Shown here: in pieces, positions 35,036-43,381 of the stretch
Numbering within the stretch: the stretch's first letter is position 1
How the letters are laid out: each line of letters begins with the position of its first letter
Source of the DNA: Anaerolineales bacterium
GTDB taxonomy: Bacteria; Chloroflexota; Anaerolineae; Anaerolineales; Villigracilaceae
Reading direction: 5' to 3'
Length of the DNA: 64,000 bases
NCBI GenBank assembly: GCA_030583885.1
Contig: CP129480.1
Location: forward strand, 2,170,001-2,234,000
Translations under genes and position numbers: made by a program
The notes under the pieces: generated by a model
What the model saw: the letters and a program-made list of their open reading frames with translations, nothing else
Told to the model about the DNA's origin: nothing
The model's database searches: none

Positions 35036-36268
35036 TCAAACAGGCACTTCCGGCGAATTGATTCTCCAGTTTGTTTTGAACCCGCTGGGATCGCGCAGAA
35101 GGACGGCGCTTCCATCCACCTGCCGTCCATAGATTCTATACCCGTGAAGTTCGTACTCGGCGACCACTGTTCCGTCTGCGAGCACGAAAGGCAGGCTGGG
35201 CCACATTTCCAAATAATCGGAGCGGATCCACATATCCCCGTTTGTGATATGGGGGTCGGAGATGAACGGCGTATAGCAATTGATGCCATTTCCAAGTTTG
35301 ATCATGGTTCTGTTTTGCGTAAAAGCGTTGAATTTGTGAACGACCAGACGCATATCCAGGTCGAAGAACGTTCCGCTCAGGTCGGTTGCGTAACAACTGG
35401 AAGCGTGAACATTGCAATATACCACGCCGTCCTCGATGCGCGTCTCTTTGACGATCACATGATTTGCCGCCCAGGTGATTCGTTCAATGGTTGGCGGGAT
35501 CGTTGGATTATTGATCCATCCCGCATCCGGTATCAGTATCTGTTCCCTTATTCGTTCCCCGTTCAACCTGCCGACATACTCCAGTATCGCATCGGTTAAT
35601 GGAATGCGGGGACCCTTTCTGTGGTCGCATACGTGGCTGAAGGTGACAGTTTGGGGATACGCATTGAGTGGACCCACATTCCGGGGAGCAAATTCCCATT
35701 TCGGGTTTTGCCAGTCGACCAGCAGGGTTGCGATCCTGCCCATCCGTTTTATTTCTGTCACCGGGCTGGGAACATCGGGTTGGGGCGGCGGGATGTCGGC
35801 TCCGGGTGCAGCGGGCGGGGGAGTAGCTGCGGCTGGCGTCGCCTGCCATTTAATGTATTGCTGGCTTGGACCGGCGTTCACCCACCCGCCGTTCACCAAA
35901 TGAAGCCATTGAAACCTGTTTTCGCTGGCAAGGATCTCGACATTGGCGTCCAGCCTGCCGATCGCTTTTCCGTTGACAGGTTTGTCGAGTATGTCGCGCT
36001 TTACAAGTGTCCTGCCTTTTATGATGCTGGCGCCTGTGCCAGGCCTTGTAGTGGGGGGCTGGGACAGCGGGGCTGCGTCAGGCACTGTCTGCCATTTAAT
36101 GTATTGCTGGAGGATGCCGGCGTTCACCCATCCGCCGTTCGCCAAACGAAGCCATTGAAATCTGTTTTCACTGGCGAGGATCTCGACGTTGGCATCCAAC
36201 CTGCCGGTCACCTTTCCACCGGGTTTGTCGAATACATCGCGTTTTGTCAGGGTTTTTCCTTTTATCAT
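35036..36268 (-). CDS. Protein with tandem SH3-like repeats and unknown C-terminal domain
   Basis: The 410-residue protein has two near-identical 60-residue repeats (KRDVFDKPGGKVTGRLDANVE and KRDILDKPVNGKAIGRLDANVE, each followed by ILASENRFQWL and NGGWVNAG). They look like bacterial SH3 domains. A Pro-rich linker leads to a 240-residue domain that I do not recognise (LLVDWQNPKWEF, FSHVCDHRKGP, LSGTFFDLDMRLVV). No signal peptide is visible, odd for SH3 repeats that usually face the cell wall. GGAG five bases before this ATG supports it over a GTG 63 bases upstream. Confidence 0.65.
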   Translation of the reverse strand: MIKGKTLTKRDVFDKPGGKVTGRLDANVEILASENRFQWLRLANGGWVNAGILQQYIKWQTVPDAAPLSQPPTTRPGTGASIIKGRTLVKRDILDKPVNGKAIGRLDANVEILASENRFQWLHLVNGGWVNAGPSQQYIKWQATPAAATPPPAAPGADIPPPQPDVPSPVTEIKRMGRIATLLVDWQNPKWEFAPRNVGPLNAYPQTVTFSHVCDHRKGPRIPLTDAILEYVGRLNGERIREQILIPDAGWINNPTIPPTIERITWAANHVIVKETRIEDGVVYCNVHASSCYATDLSGTFFDLDMRLVVHKFNAFTQNRTMIKLGNGINCYTPFISDPHITNGDMWIRSDYLEMWPSLPFVLADGTVVAEYELHGYRIYGRQVDGSAVLLRDPSGFKTNWRINSPEVPV

Positions 36269-36371
36269 ATCGGCTCCGTGAATTTCCTGCCGTCCGCCAT
36301 TCGATTTTATCTTCTTTTTTTGTTCTATCACATTTTAGTGTGCGGGTCAAAATGGAAATGGGTGTTCTGAG

Positions 36372-37697
36372 TTACGCCTTTACCATTCTCGGAGCAAAAA
36401 GCAGCAGTCCTGCCAGCATCAACCCGCCGACGAAAAATGGCACAGGCCCTCCGAAGACTTGAAATAGCGTTCCGTAGAACAGGGGCGCGATGGCATTGGC
36501 GGCGCTGAAGGCTGCCGCGGAGACTCCCAATGTGCCGCCAACTTCACCAGGATTTGCGGACTTCGAGATCAGGCTGTTGATGGCGGGATGAAGCACCGCG
36601 CCGCCGACTGCCGCAGGGATGCTTGCCACCAGAAGCCATGTGATGCCGCTCCAGCTTTTTGAGGTTTCTTCGGGCAATTGGATGTTGATGCTTTGGATTG
36701 AAACGCGATGTTCGCCCTTGCCCGCCATGCTTTCGAGCACTTTTTCTTTTTCATACCAAGGAACGGGGGAGGCAGGGGTGAGCGCGGTTCCAATCAAGCC
36801 GATGGCAAGCGCGCCGAGTCCCATAAACACCAGCCAGCGGTCGCCTTTTTTGCGCGACCACCTGCCGATCAGTCCGGCTTGAATGACGATGATGGTGATG
36901 CCTGCCAAGACGAACAGACCGGATGTGTCTCGTGCGTCCATGCCGAGACGGGTGAGCGTGAACAATGAAAAGAGTTGTTCATATCCGCCGAACGCGATGC
37001 GATAAAAGAACATGATTGCAAGCAGGAAACCGATGGCGGGCTGGCTAAGTGCATTCCGCATGGCTTCGAACGAGAACGGACGGCGTTTGCGCGACACTTC
37101 GGGGTTTTCAACTTGTTGAACGGTTTCCTTGAACCAAAGTGAAGTCAGTAAAATGGAAATGAACGAGAAGAACGCAGCGGTGAACGCCACGGCCTGATAA
37201 TTCTGTCCCGTTGCAGCAAGGACAATGAAGGCGATGATCGGGCCCAGCACGAAACCCACGCCGAATGCCGCGCCGATCAAGCCCAATCCTTGTGTACGGG
37301 TTTTCTCGGTGGTGCTGTCTGCGATGGCGGCTTGGGCGGTGGCGATGTTCGCGCCGGAGAGACCGTCAATGATGCGGGAGATAAACAGCAGGAGAAGTGA
37401 ATCTGCGAAGCCGAGCAGGATGAATCCGCTGAGTGTCCCGATCTGGCTGACGACCAGAACAGGTTTGCGCCCGAAGCGGTCGGATAATCGTCCCAGAATT
37501 GGTGCGCCGACGAACTGCATCATCGGGTAGGTGGCTTGCAAAATGCCGATGACCAGGGGCGTCGTACCGAAGCGTGCTGCGTACAACGGCAAAAGCGGAA
37601 TGATGATGGACAGTCCCATCAAGTCCACAAGCACGATGACAAGCACGGGCAGGATGCGTTTGAAATTGAGTTTTTCGTTTGTGGTTTCTGTTGTCAT
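36372..37697 (-). CDS. MFS drug-type transporter
   Basis: The 441-residue protein has twelve helices with the MFS motif A loop GRLSDRFGRKPVL and motif C-like GLIGAAFGVGFVLGP, as in TetA-type efflux pumps. There is an insert of about 55 residues between helices 8 and 9 or so (KEKVLESMAGKGEHRVSIQ). It exports small molecules, probably by proton antiport; the substrate is unknown. A start 27 bases upstream lies inside the korB terminator, so the ATG giving MTTETTN is preferred. Confidence 0.85.
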   Translation of the reverse strand: MTTETTNEKLNFKRILPVLVIVLVDLMGLSIIIPLLPLYAARFGTTPLVIGILQATYPMMQFVGAPILGRLSDRFGRKPVLVVSQIGTLSGFILLGFADSLLLLFISRIIDGLSGANIATAQAAIADSTTEKTRTQGLGLIGAAFGVGFVLGPIIAFIVLAATGQNYQAVAFTAAFFSFISILLTSLWFKETVQQVENPEVSRKRRPFSFEAMRNALSQPAIGFLLAIMFFYRIAFGGYEQLFSLFTLTRLGMDARDTSGLFVLAGITIIVIQAGLIGRWSRKKGDRWLVFMGLGALAIGLIGTALTPASPVPWYEKEKVLESMAGKGEHRVSIQSINIQLPEETSKSWSGITWLLVASIPAAVGGAVLHPAINSLISKSANPGEVGGTLGVSAAAFSAANAIAPLFYGTLFQVFGGPVPFFVGGLMLAGLLLFAPRMVKA

Positions 37698-37713
37698 GTT
37701 TTCCAAAAACAAA

Positions 37714-37745
37714 CCCTCCCCCAAACCTTTGGATTTGGGGGAGGG
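37714..37745 (-). terminator. Terminator of the korAB operon
   Basis: Perfect 12-bp G/C-rich arms ccctcccccaaa / tttgggggaggg, followed on the minus strand by TTTGTTTTTGG. It separates korB from the MFS gene. Confidence 0.88.
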
Positions 37746-37758
37746 CAGGCTGGGTTAA

Positions 37759-38820
37759 TTAGAACATCAACGCGTTGACCTCATCGATCATCGAGCGCTC
37801 AGGCCTGAGGTCCGCTTCGGTAAGGCGGTTGAGCGGTGTGTCCACAAGGTTGTAGATGTTGGTCAATGTCGGCTTGGTCGTATTGATATAGAGCAGGCCT
37901 GTCACCAGCCAGTTGTTGCGCTGGGCTTCCTCCATCACACGCAGGGCTTCGTAGCGGTCCTTGGGATCGTATCCCTTTTCGAGATTCTTCAGGATGACCG
38001 TCGAGCCGTCGTGCATGGCAACTTCGCGAATCTCGCCTTCCTCCATCTCGCGCTCGAGGATGATCTCATTGCGCGGCGCGATGTAGGAAATCTCGTGCAA
38101 GGGTTCTTCGTGATCCTTGCCCCAGGCGTAGGAATGGAAGGCATTTTCCTGGTTGTTAAAGGTCACGCATGGGCTGATGATGTCCAACACGGCGATGCCA
38201 TCATGAGCGAGTGCGGCTTTGAGCAGCTCCTTGACCTGTTTGGGGTTGCCGGCGAAGGAACGCGCCACGAAGGTCGCATTCGACACCAGCGCTTCCATGC
38301 AGATGTCCACGGGCATGTAGGGATTCTCGCCCTGCTTTTTGAGTTGCAGACCCTTTTCGGCGGTGGCGGAGAACTGGCCTTTGGTGAGGCCATACACACC
38401 ATTATTTTCGACAATGTACACCATGTTCACATTGCGGCGCATGACATGTTTGAACTGGCCCATGCCGATGCTGGCTGAGTCGCCGTCGCCGGAAACACCT
38501 ATGCCTTTCATGTGCGCATCGGCGAACAACGCGCCTGTCGCAATGGACGGCATGCGTCCATGCAGGCTGTTAAAGCCGAAGGTGCGGTTCAGGAAGTAGG
38601 TCGGCGACTTGGACGAACAACCGATGCCACTGAACTTCATCACGGCTTCAGGCACCGTGTTCATTTCATACAACGCAGTCACGATCTGGTTCGAGATCGA
38701 GTTATGGCCGCAGCCCTGGCACAGCGTGGTCGGGTTGCCGCGGTAATCGTTTTTGGTGAGGCCGGCGAGGTTTGTATTCGCAGTTGCGCCAGCCATGGGG
38801 AGAGTTTCAGCCATTGTCAT
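37759..38820 (-). CDS. korB: 2-oxoacid:ferredoxin oxidoreductase beta subunit
   Basis: The 353-residue thiamine-diphosphate subunit has CQGCGHNSIS, GIGCSSKSPTYF, GDGDSASIGMGQ and ENNGVYGLTKGQ, with cysteines placed for one 4Fe-4S cluster. With KorA it oxidises 2-oxoacids, most likely 2-oxoglutarate, to the acyl-CoA with ferredoxin as acceptor, or runs in reverse. The gene starts 6 bp after korA. A separate ferredoxin-like delta subunit gene is not present, as usual for the two-subunit type. Confidence 0.9.
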   Translation of the reverse strand: MTMAETLPMAGATANTNLAGLTKNDYRGNPTTLCQGCGHNSISNQIVTALYEMNTVPEAVMKFSGIGCSSKSPTYFLNRTFGFNSLHGRMPSIATGALFADAHMKGIGVSGDGDSASIGMGQFKHVMRRNVNMVYIVENNGVYGLTKGQFSATAEKGLQLKKQGENPYMPVDICMEALVSNATFVARSFAGNPKQVKELLKAALAHDGIAVLDIISPCVTFNNQENAFHSYAWGKDHEEPLHEISYIAPRNEIILEREMEEGEIREVAMHDGSTVILKNLEKGYDPKDRYEALRVMEEAQRNNWLVTGLLYINTTKPTLTNIYNLVDTPLNRLTEADLRPERSMIDEVNALMF

Positions 38821-38826
38821 GTACTC

Positions 38827-40773
38827 CTATTTCTTCTTCGCCTTCGCGGATGTCCTCGATTTGGTTACAGGCTTCTTTGCCTTGGTGGATGACTTCACCG
38901 CAGCTTTCTTCGACGGTTTAGCTGCCTTCGCCTTCACGGCGGTTTTTGCAGCTGACGCCTTTTTCTGCTTTTCGCCTTCCGTCCTTGTGTATTTGGCAAG
39001 GATGCCCTCGCGTACCCATTTGGCAGCCGCGGGCAGACCGTCATGATATGCCACGGATTTGAACTTCATCGCAAACTGCGGATATTCCGTCAGCAGGATC
39101 TGGTGCATCTGTCCGTCGCGGTTCATTTCCACGACGAAGACCTGATCATAATTTTCGATGAATTTGGTCACTTCATCCGTAAAGGGGATGGCGCGCACGC
39201 GCATGAAATCCGCCTGGATGCCGTGGTCGATGTCAAGTTGATGCTGTGCTTCGAGGATTGCATTTTCGGTGGAGCCGTAGGCAAGAATGCCGACCTTCGC
39301 GCCCTTCAGCGGGTGGGTAACGGGTTTTGGCATGTAGTTTGCCGCATTATAGTATTTCACCTTGAGGCGCTCCATGTTCCGGATGTACACATCGGATTCC
39401 TCGGTGTATCTGGCGTTTTCATCGTGGCCTGTGCCGCGGGTGAAGTACGCGCTCATGGGATGCTTGTTGCCGGGCAGTGTGCGGTAGGGGATGCCGTCGC
39501 CGTCCTTGTCGAGGTAGCGCGCCCAATTGCCTTTGAGCCCCTCCAAGTCCTGTTCGGTCAGGATCTTGCCGCGATCCATCGGGGTTTCCGGATATTGGAA
39601 GGGCTTACTCATCCACTGGTTCATGCCCATGTCGAGGTCGCTCAGGACGAAGACGGGGGTTTGGGCGCGTTCGGCAATATCAAAGGACTGCCAGCCGAAA
39701 TCGAAACATTCGCCCACATCGCCGGGCAGCAGGATGACCGAGTGCGAGTCGCCGTGGCCGATGAAATGCGTAAAGGTCAGGTCGCCCTGTGACGTGCGGG
39801 TGGGCAGGCCGGTGCTGGGACCGATGCGCTGGACATCCCAAATGACCACAGGCACTTCGGCATAATACGCCAGGCCTGCAAATTCGGTCATCAGCGAAAG
39901 ACCGGGGCCGGAAGTGGATGTCATCGAGCGCAAGCCCGCCCAGCCGGCGCCGATCGCCATGCCGAGTGCAGCGAGTTCATCCTCCGCCTGTACGACGGCG
40001 TAGGTGTGCTTACCGTCTTCGCGCTTGCGCAGGACGGGCAGGAAATCATTGAGCGACTCTGCCAGCGAGGAGGCCGGTGTGATCGGATACCAGCCCGCGA
40101 ATTGCACGCCGCCGAAAATAGAGCCAATGGCGGCGGCGGTGTTGCCGTCCGCCATGATGAGCCCGTCGGTCTTGTCCATGGACTCGAGGTGGAACGGGTC
40201 TTTCTTTTCGAGGTTATCCTTTGCCCATTCCGCGCCGGCCTTCAGGGCGTTGAAGTTCATATCGACCGGCTTCTGCTTGCCCTTGAAATGGAAGGTCAGA
40301 GCGGCAAGGATCTTTTCCATGTCGATGCCGATCATCTGGGCGAGGATGCCCACATAGACCATGTTGCCGACGAGGTCGCGAAAATCCGTGGGCACGTTCG
40401 GGTCGTTCCTGACGATGGTCTTGATCGGCATCGGGTGGATGGTAATATCCGCGCGGGTGATGGGCTGGCGGATATCATCGGCGTAGAAAAACGCCCCGCC
40501 CGGAGAGACAGATACCAGGTCCCGTGCGAACGAATCGGGGTTCATCGCGATCACGATATCGTTGGCTTCATGCCGCGCGATGAACCCGTCCTTGTTGACG
40601 CGGATGGTGTACCACGTCGGCAGACCCTGGATGTTGGATGGGAAAAGGTTCTTGCCCGAAACCGGGATGCCCATCTTGAAGATCGAACGCAGGATGGTGT
40701 TGTTGGCGGTGGAACTGCCGGAGCCGTTCTTGGTGCCAACGGTGATCGAAAAATCGTTCACTTTTCTGTTCAT
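38827..40773 (-). CDS. korA: 2-oxoacid:ferredoxin oxidoreductase alpha subunit with Lys-rich tail
   Basis: Of 648 residues, the first 200 form the gamma-type domain (KNGSGSSTANNTILRS, GLPTWYTIRVN). Residue 205 onward is the alpha domain with WYPITPASSLAESL and STSGPGLSLMTEFAGLAYYAE. This gamma-alpha fusion is normal for two-subunit enzymes. The last 50 residues are unusual: Lys/Ala/Ser/Thr repeats (KKASAAKTAVKAKAAKPS, ending SAKAKKK) like histone H1 tails. The gene is between gntR and korB in one operon. Confidence 0.92.
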   Translation of the reverse strand: MNRKVNDFSITVGTKNGSGSSTANNTILRSIFKMGIPVSGKNLFPSNIQGLPTWYTIRVNKDGFIARHEANDIVIAMNPDSFARDLVSVSPGGAFFYADDIRQPITRADITIHPMPIKTIVRNDPNVPTDFRDLVGNMVYVGILAQMIGIDMEKILAALTFHFKGKQKPVDMNFNALKAGAEWAKDNLEKKDPFHLESMDKTDGLIMADGNTAAAIGSIFGGVQFAGWYPITPASSLAESLNDFLPVLRKREDGKHTYAVVQAEDELAALGMAIGAGWAGLRSMTSTSGPGLSLMTEFAGLAYYAEVPVVIWDVQRIGPSTGLPTRTSQGDLTFTHFIGHGDSHSVILLPGDVGECFDFGWQSFDIAERAQTPVFVLSDLDMGMNQWMSKPFQYPETPMDRGKILTEQDLEGLKGNWARYLDKDGDGIPYRTLPGNKHPMSAYFTRGTGHDENARYTEESDVYIRNMERLKVKYYNAANYMPKPVTHPLKGAKVGILAYGSTENAILEAQHQLDIDHGIQADFMRVRAIPFTDEVTKFIENYDQVFVVEMNRDGQMHQILLTEYPQFAMKFKSVAYHDGLPAAAKWVREGILAKYTRTEGEKQKKASAAKTAVKAKAAKPSKKAAVKSSTKAKKPVTKSRTSAKAKKK

Positions 40774-40795
40774 GGAACTCCTCGTAACGTTTTCG

Positions 40796-41476
40796 TCATT
40801 CAGACGATGAAATGATTTGGTGGATCAGGTCGGTATGTTCGGAGAGGGCTTTGTAGCCCGCCTCCATATCGTTTGCGCAAATGGCATCGACCATTTGTTG
40901 ATGGTAATTCCAGACCTCGGTGAGGTAGTTGTAATCGGTGAAGAAGTTCAGACCGACGGTTTCGTACGCATCCCAATAGGATTGCAGCAAGCCTGAAACA
41001 AACGGGTTGTTCAGGCGGCGGTAAATGGTGAGATGTAATTCGCGATGTTCGGGGTGGGGGATTTCGATGGGCGATCCGCGCAGTTTTCCCCAGGCGCGTG
41101 CAACAAGTTCCAGCAAAGCGCTGTGGTCTTCCGGCGTCAATGACCTTACGGCCTGATGCCAATAGGCGGTCTCGATGTGCTGGCGCAGGTCGGCAAAGGC
41201 GATGAAATGGTCCTTGTTGAGCGCGATGGCATACTCGAGACTTTGCATAACAGCCGGCGCGAAGGTGTAGGGCTTGCGCCTCATTCCCGTCCTTGGCTTG
41301 ACTTCCACCAGCCCGAGCGCGCGCGCCACTTCGAGTTGTTCCCGCAGTGCCGCCACACCCACACCCAGCTCGCGGCTGAGTTCGGTCAATGGCGGCAATT
41401 TGTTCTCCGCCTCCGGGTGTGATGCCAGATAGCTAAAAAATTCAGAAATATTGGGGGAAACGCGTTCACGCAGCAT
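40796..41476 (-). CDS. GntR-family (FCD) transcription regulator
   Basis: A 226-residue regulator with an N-terminal winged helix (LPPLTELSRELGVGVAALREQL, LGLVEVKPRTGM) and a C-terminal helical FCD-type domain with likely metal or ligand residues in DLRQHIETAYWH, HRELHLTIYRR and HQQMVDAI. FCD regulators respond to organic acids. It is first in the korAB operon, 22 bp before korA, so it probably senses a 2-oxoacid-related ligand and controls its own operon. A palindrome upstream is its likely operator. Confidence 0.87.
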   Translation of the reverse strand: MLRERVSPNISEFFSYLASHPEAENKLPPLTELSRELGVGVAALREQLEVARALGLVEVKPRTGMRRKPYTFAPAVMQSLEYAIALNKDHFIAFADLRQHIETAYWHQAVRSLTPEDHSALLELVARAWGKLRGSPIEIPHPEHRELHLTIYRRLNNPFVSGLLQSYWDAYETVGLNFFTDYNYLTEVWNYHQQMVDAICANDMEAGYKALSEHTDLIHQIISSSE

Positions 41477-41484
41477 ATTGTTTT

Positions 41485-41499
41485 ATTAATCCGATTAAT
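41485..41499. promoter_or_regulatory. Palindrome before gntR-korAB, likely operator
   Basis: attaat-ccg-attaat lies 8 bp upstream of the gntR start. The spacing suits autorepression. It is not the classic GntR half-site, so the assignment is tentative. Confidence 0.4.
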
Positions 41500-41912
41500 C
41501 GTATTTTACTACGGAGACTGTGAATGGTCAAGGTGATTTTTGTAATTTATTCGGAATGATAGATCAACTTGTAGGTTGATGGCTAGTCTTGATAAACATA
41601 AATCAAGTTTCCAGAACGAAAGCCGGGAAGGCTCCAGATCAACGCCATCTTCTCCAATCTGGACCTCCTGTTTTATCAACTCACTTTTCAACGCTTGCAG
41701 GCCTCAGGTTTTTGGATGTGAGTTTGAAGACCAATCACCAGCCCGAGTGATATCAGGAATACGACACCCGGCGTGATCACAATTTTTTTCCGTCTCCAAA
41801 TCCGGGGCGGGTTCAGTAGGATTTACAGGTATTTGGACAAAAAAATTGTGAATCCCAGGAATAGGAACTATTCCGATGCGCTTATTCTGCACATAAGGCG
41901 GATTAATAGCCA
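41500..41912. other. Intergenic region with a possible plus-strand transcript
   Basis: No convincing gene is seen in these 413 bases. Short open frames on both strands lack ribosome sites and family features. The region holds a small hairpin (ggaataggaactattcc) and ends at a strong plus-strand terminator that no known plus-strand gene uses. A small RNA transcribed towards 41945 is possible. Confidence 0.35.
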
Positions 41913-41945
41913 GAACCCGGGCAGATCTGCCCGGGTTCCTTTTTG
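41913..41945 (+). terminator. Orphan rho-independent terminator
   Basis: The 13-bp arms gaacccgggcaga / tctgcccgggttc are followed by ctttttg on the plus strand only. On the minus strand the hairpin is 8 bp past the tRNA-Thr 3' end but has no T-run. Confidence 0.75.
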
Positions 41946-42018
41946 AGCCACCAGTGGGAATTGAACCCACGACCTAACGATTACGAATCGTTTGCTCTAC
42001 CAGCTGAGCTATGGTGGC
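41946..42018 (-). tRNA. tRNA-Thr(CGT)
   Basis: Acceptor GCCACCA/TGGTGGC, D-arm GCTC/GAGC, anticodon stem AACGA/TCGTT with loop TTCGTAA and anticodon CGT, T-arm GTGGG-TTCAATT-CCCAC. No CCA is encoded. It reads ACG threonine codons. A well-formed promoter lies upstream. Confidence 0.95.
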
Positions 42019-42031
42019 TTGAGCGGGCAGG

Positions 42032-42060
42032 ATTATAAAGGATTTGGATTAAACCCGCAA
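42032..42060 (-). promoter_or_regulatory. Promoter of tRNA-Thr
   Basis: Minus strand: TTGCGG, 17-base spacer, TATAAT, then 13 bases to the tRNA 5' end. Confidence 0.65.
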
Positions 42061-42101
42061 GTTTTTATGATTTCATGTCGTCTAGGTGTTGGAGAACCGA
42101 C

Positions 42102-43355
42102 ATGCTTCGAATTGCAATGCTTTCCTACCATACCTGTCCGCTGGCGACGCTTGGGGGCAAGGATACCGGCGGAATGAACGTGTACGTCCGTGATCTGACG
42201 CGGGAGTTGGGGCGGATGGGCGTCCACGTGGATGTATTCACGCGCTCACAGGATGAGCATGTGCCACATGTACTGCACGATCTGGGATACGGCAACCGCG
42301 TGGTGCATATCCCTGCAGGACCCGAGGAGCCGAAAAGCAAAAGTGCTATTGCAGGATATGTTCCTGAATTTGTGGCTGGGATCAGGCAGTTTGCGGCTGA
42401 CAAAGGAATTAAATATGATGCCATCCACAGCCATTATTGGATGTCCGGACTGGCTGCGGAGGCGTTGAGCGATGCCTGGGGCGGCATTCCCGTTATGCAC
42501 ATGTTCCATACATTGGGGGAGATGAAGAATCGAGTGGCGCGATCGGAGGCTGAACGCGCAGGCGAGGATCGCCTCAATGGTGAGAGGCAAGTGCTGCGCA
42601 GGGCTGATCGGATCGTCGTCGCCACGATGGCGGAGCTGACCCAATTGCGTTTTCTATATAAAGCGGACGCCGACAAAATGGTCATCATACCGCCCGGTGT
42701 GGATACGAGTCATTTTTATCCCATCCCTGCGGATGAGGCAAAACAGTATATCGGCTTAAGACCTGAGAACCGTATGGTGCTTTTTGTGGGGCGGATCGAA
42801 CCGTTGAAGGGTGTGGACACCTTGATCCAGGCGATGTCCTGCCTTGATCTGCAGGGTGTGCACCGTCCGGTTCACCTTGCGATCATTGGTGGTGATGTGA
42901 ACGTCAGTCCTGATGATATGTCTGATGAAATGACGCGCCTGCAAAACCTGTGCGATGATTTGTGCATGGGCGGGATGGTTGTCTTTCTGGGGAAACGCGG
43001 ACAGGATACCCTGCCTTATTATTATTCGGCGGCGGAGGTGGTTGTAATGCCGTCGCTGTACGAATCGTTTGGGATGGTGGCGCTTGAGGCAATGGCCTGC
43101 GGCGTGCCCGTCGTGGCTTCGGAAGTGGGCGGGCTTGGGTATCTGGTGCAGAACGGACTCACAGGCTATACGATTCCCGACAGCGACCCTCAAGCGTTGT
43201 GCGAAAAGCTTTCCATGCTTTTGGGGAATGCGGATTTGCGTCATGAAATGGGGCATCGTGCTGCGGAGTACGCCGCTGATTACGCGTGGGGGAAAATTAC
43301 CTCCCAGATCATCGATGTATACAAGGAAGCCATAAATAAAAAGCAGATTGCCTGA
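42102..43355 (+). CDS. GT4-family glycosyltransferase, sucrose-synthase/MshA-like
   Basis: A 417-residue GT-B glycosyltransferase with the N-terminal GGKDTGGMNVYVRDL loop found in sucrose-phosphate synthase and MshA groups. It has the central HSHYWMSGL, then FVGRIEPLKGVDTL in the second domain, and the C-terminal EX7E motif in PSLYESFGMVALEAMACGVPVV. The donor is a nucleotide sugar; the acceptor is undecided. GGAGAA lies before this ATG. The gene's 3' end is shared with a terminator for the opposite strand. Confidence 0.88.
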   Translation: MLRIAMLSYHTCPLATLGGKDTGGMNVYVRDLTRELGRMGVHVDVFTRSQDEHVPHVLHDLGYGNRVVHIPAGPEEPKSKSAIAGYVPEFVAGIRQFAADKGIKYDAIHSHYWMSGLAAEALSDAWGGIPVMHMFHTLGEMKNRVARSEAERAGEDRLNGERQVLRRADRIVVATMAELTQLRFLYKADADKMVIIPPGVDTSHFYPIPADEAKQYIGLRPENRMVLFVGRIEPLKGVDTLIQAMSCLDLQGVHRPVHLAIIGGDVNVSPDDMSDEMTRLQNLCDDLCMGGMVVFLGKRGQDTLPYYYSAAEVVVMPSLYESFGMVALEAMACGVPVVASEVGGLGYLVQNGLTGYTIPDSDPQALCEKLSMLLGNADLRHEMGHRAAEYAADYAWGKITSQIIDVYKEAINKKQIA

Positions 43356-43373
43356 TTTTCTTTGGCAATCTGC
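43343..43373 (-). terminator. Terminator of the NYN gene overlapping the glycosyltransferase end
   Basis: The 10-bp arms gcagattgcc / ggcaatctgc have an 11-base loop. The minus strand follows with TTTTTATTTATGG. The plus strand has only a weak T tail. Confidence 0.7.
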
Positions 43374-43381
43374 CGTGGTTT

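Noticed and set aside
39043..40815. Two long plus-strand readings opposite korA
   Set aside because: High-GC antisense frames of a conserved enzyme. Sequence is low in family features and has no ribosome sites.
41704..41970. 88-residue minus-strand reading
   Set aside because: It begins inside tRNA-Thr and crosses a terminator, so it is not a gene.
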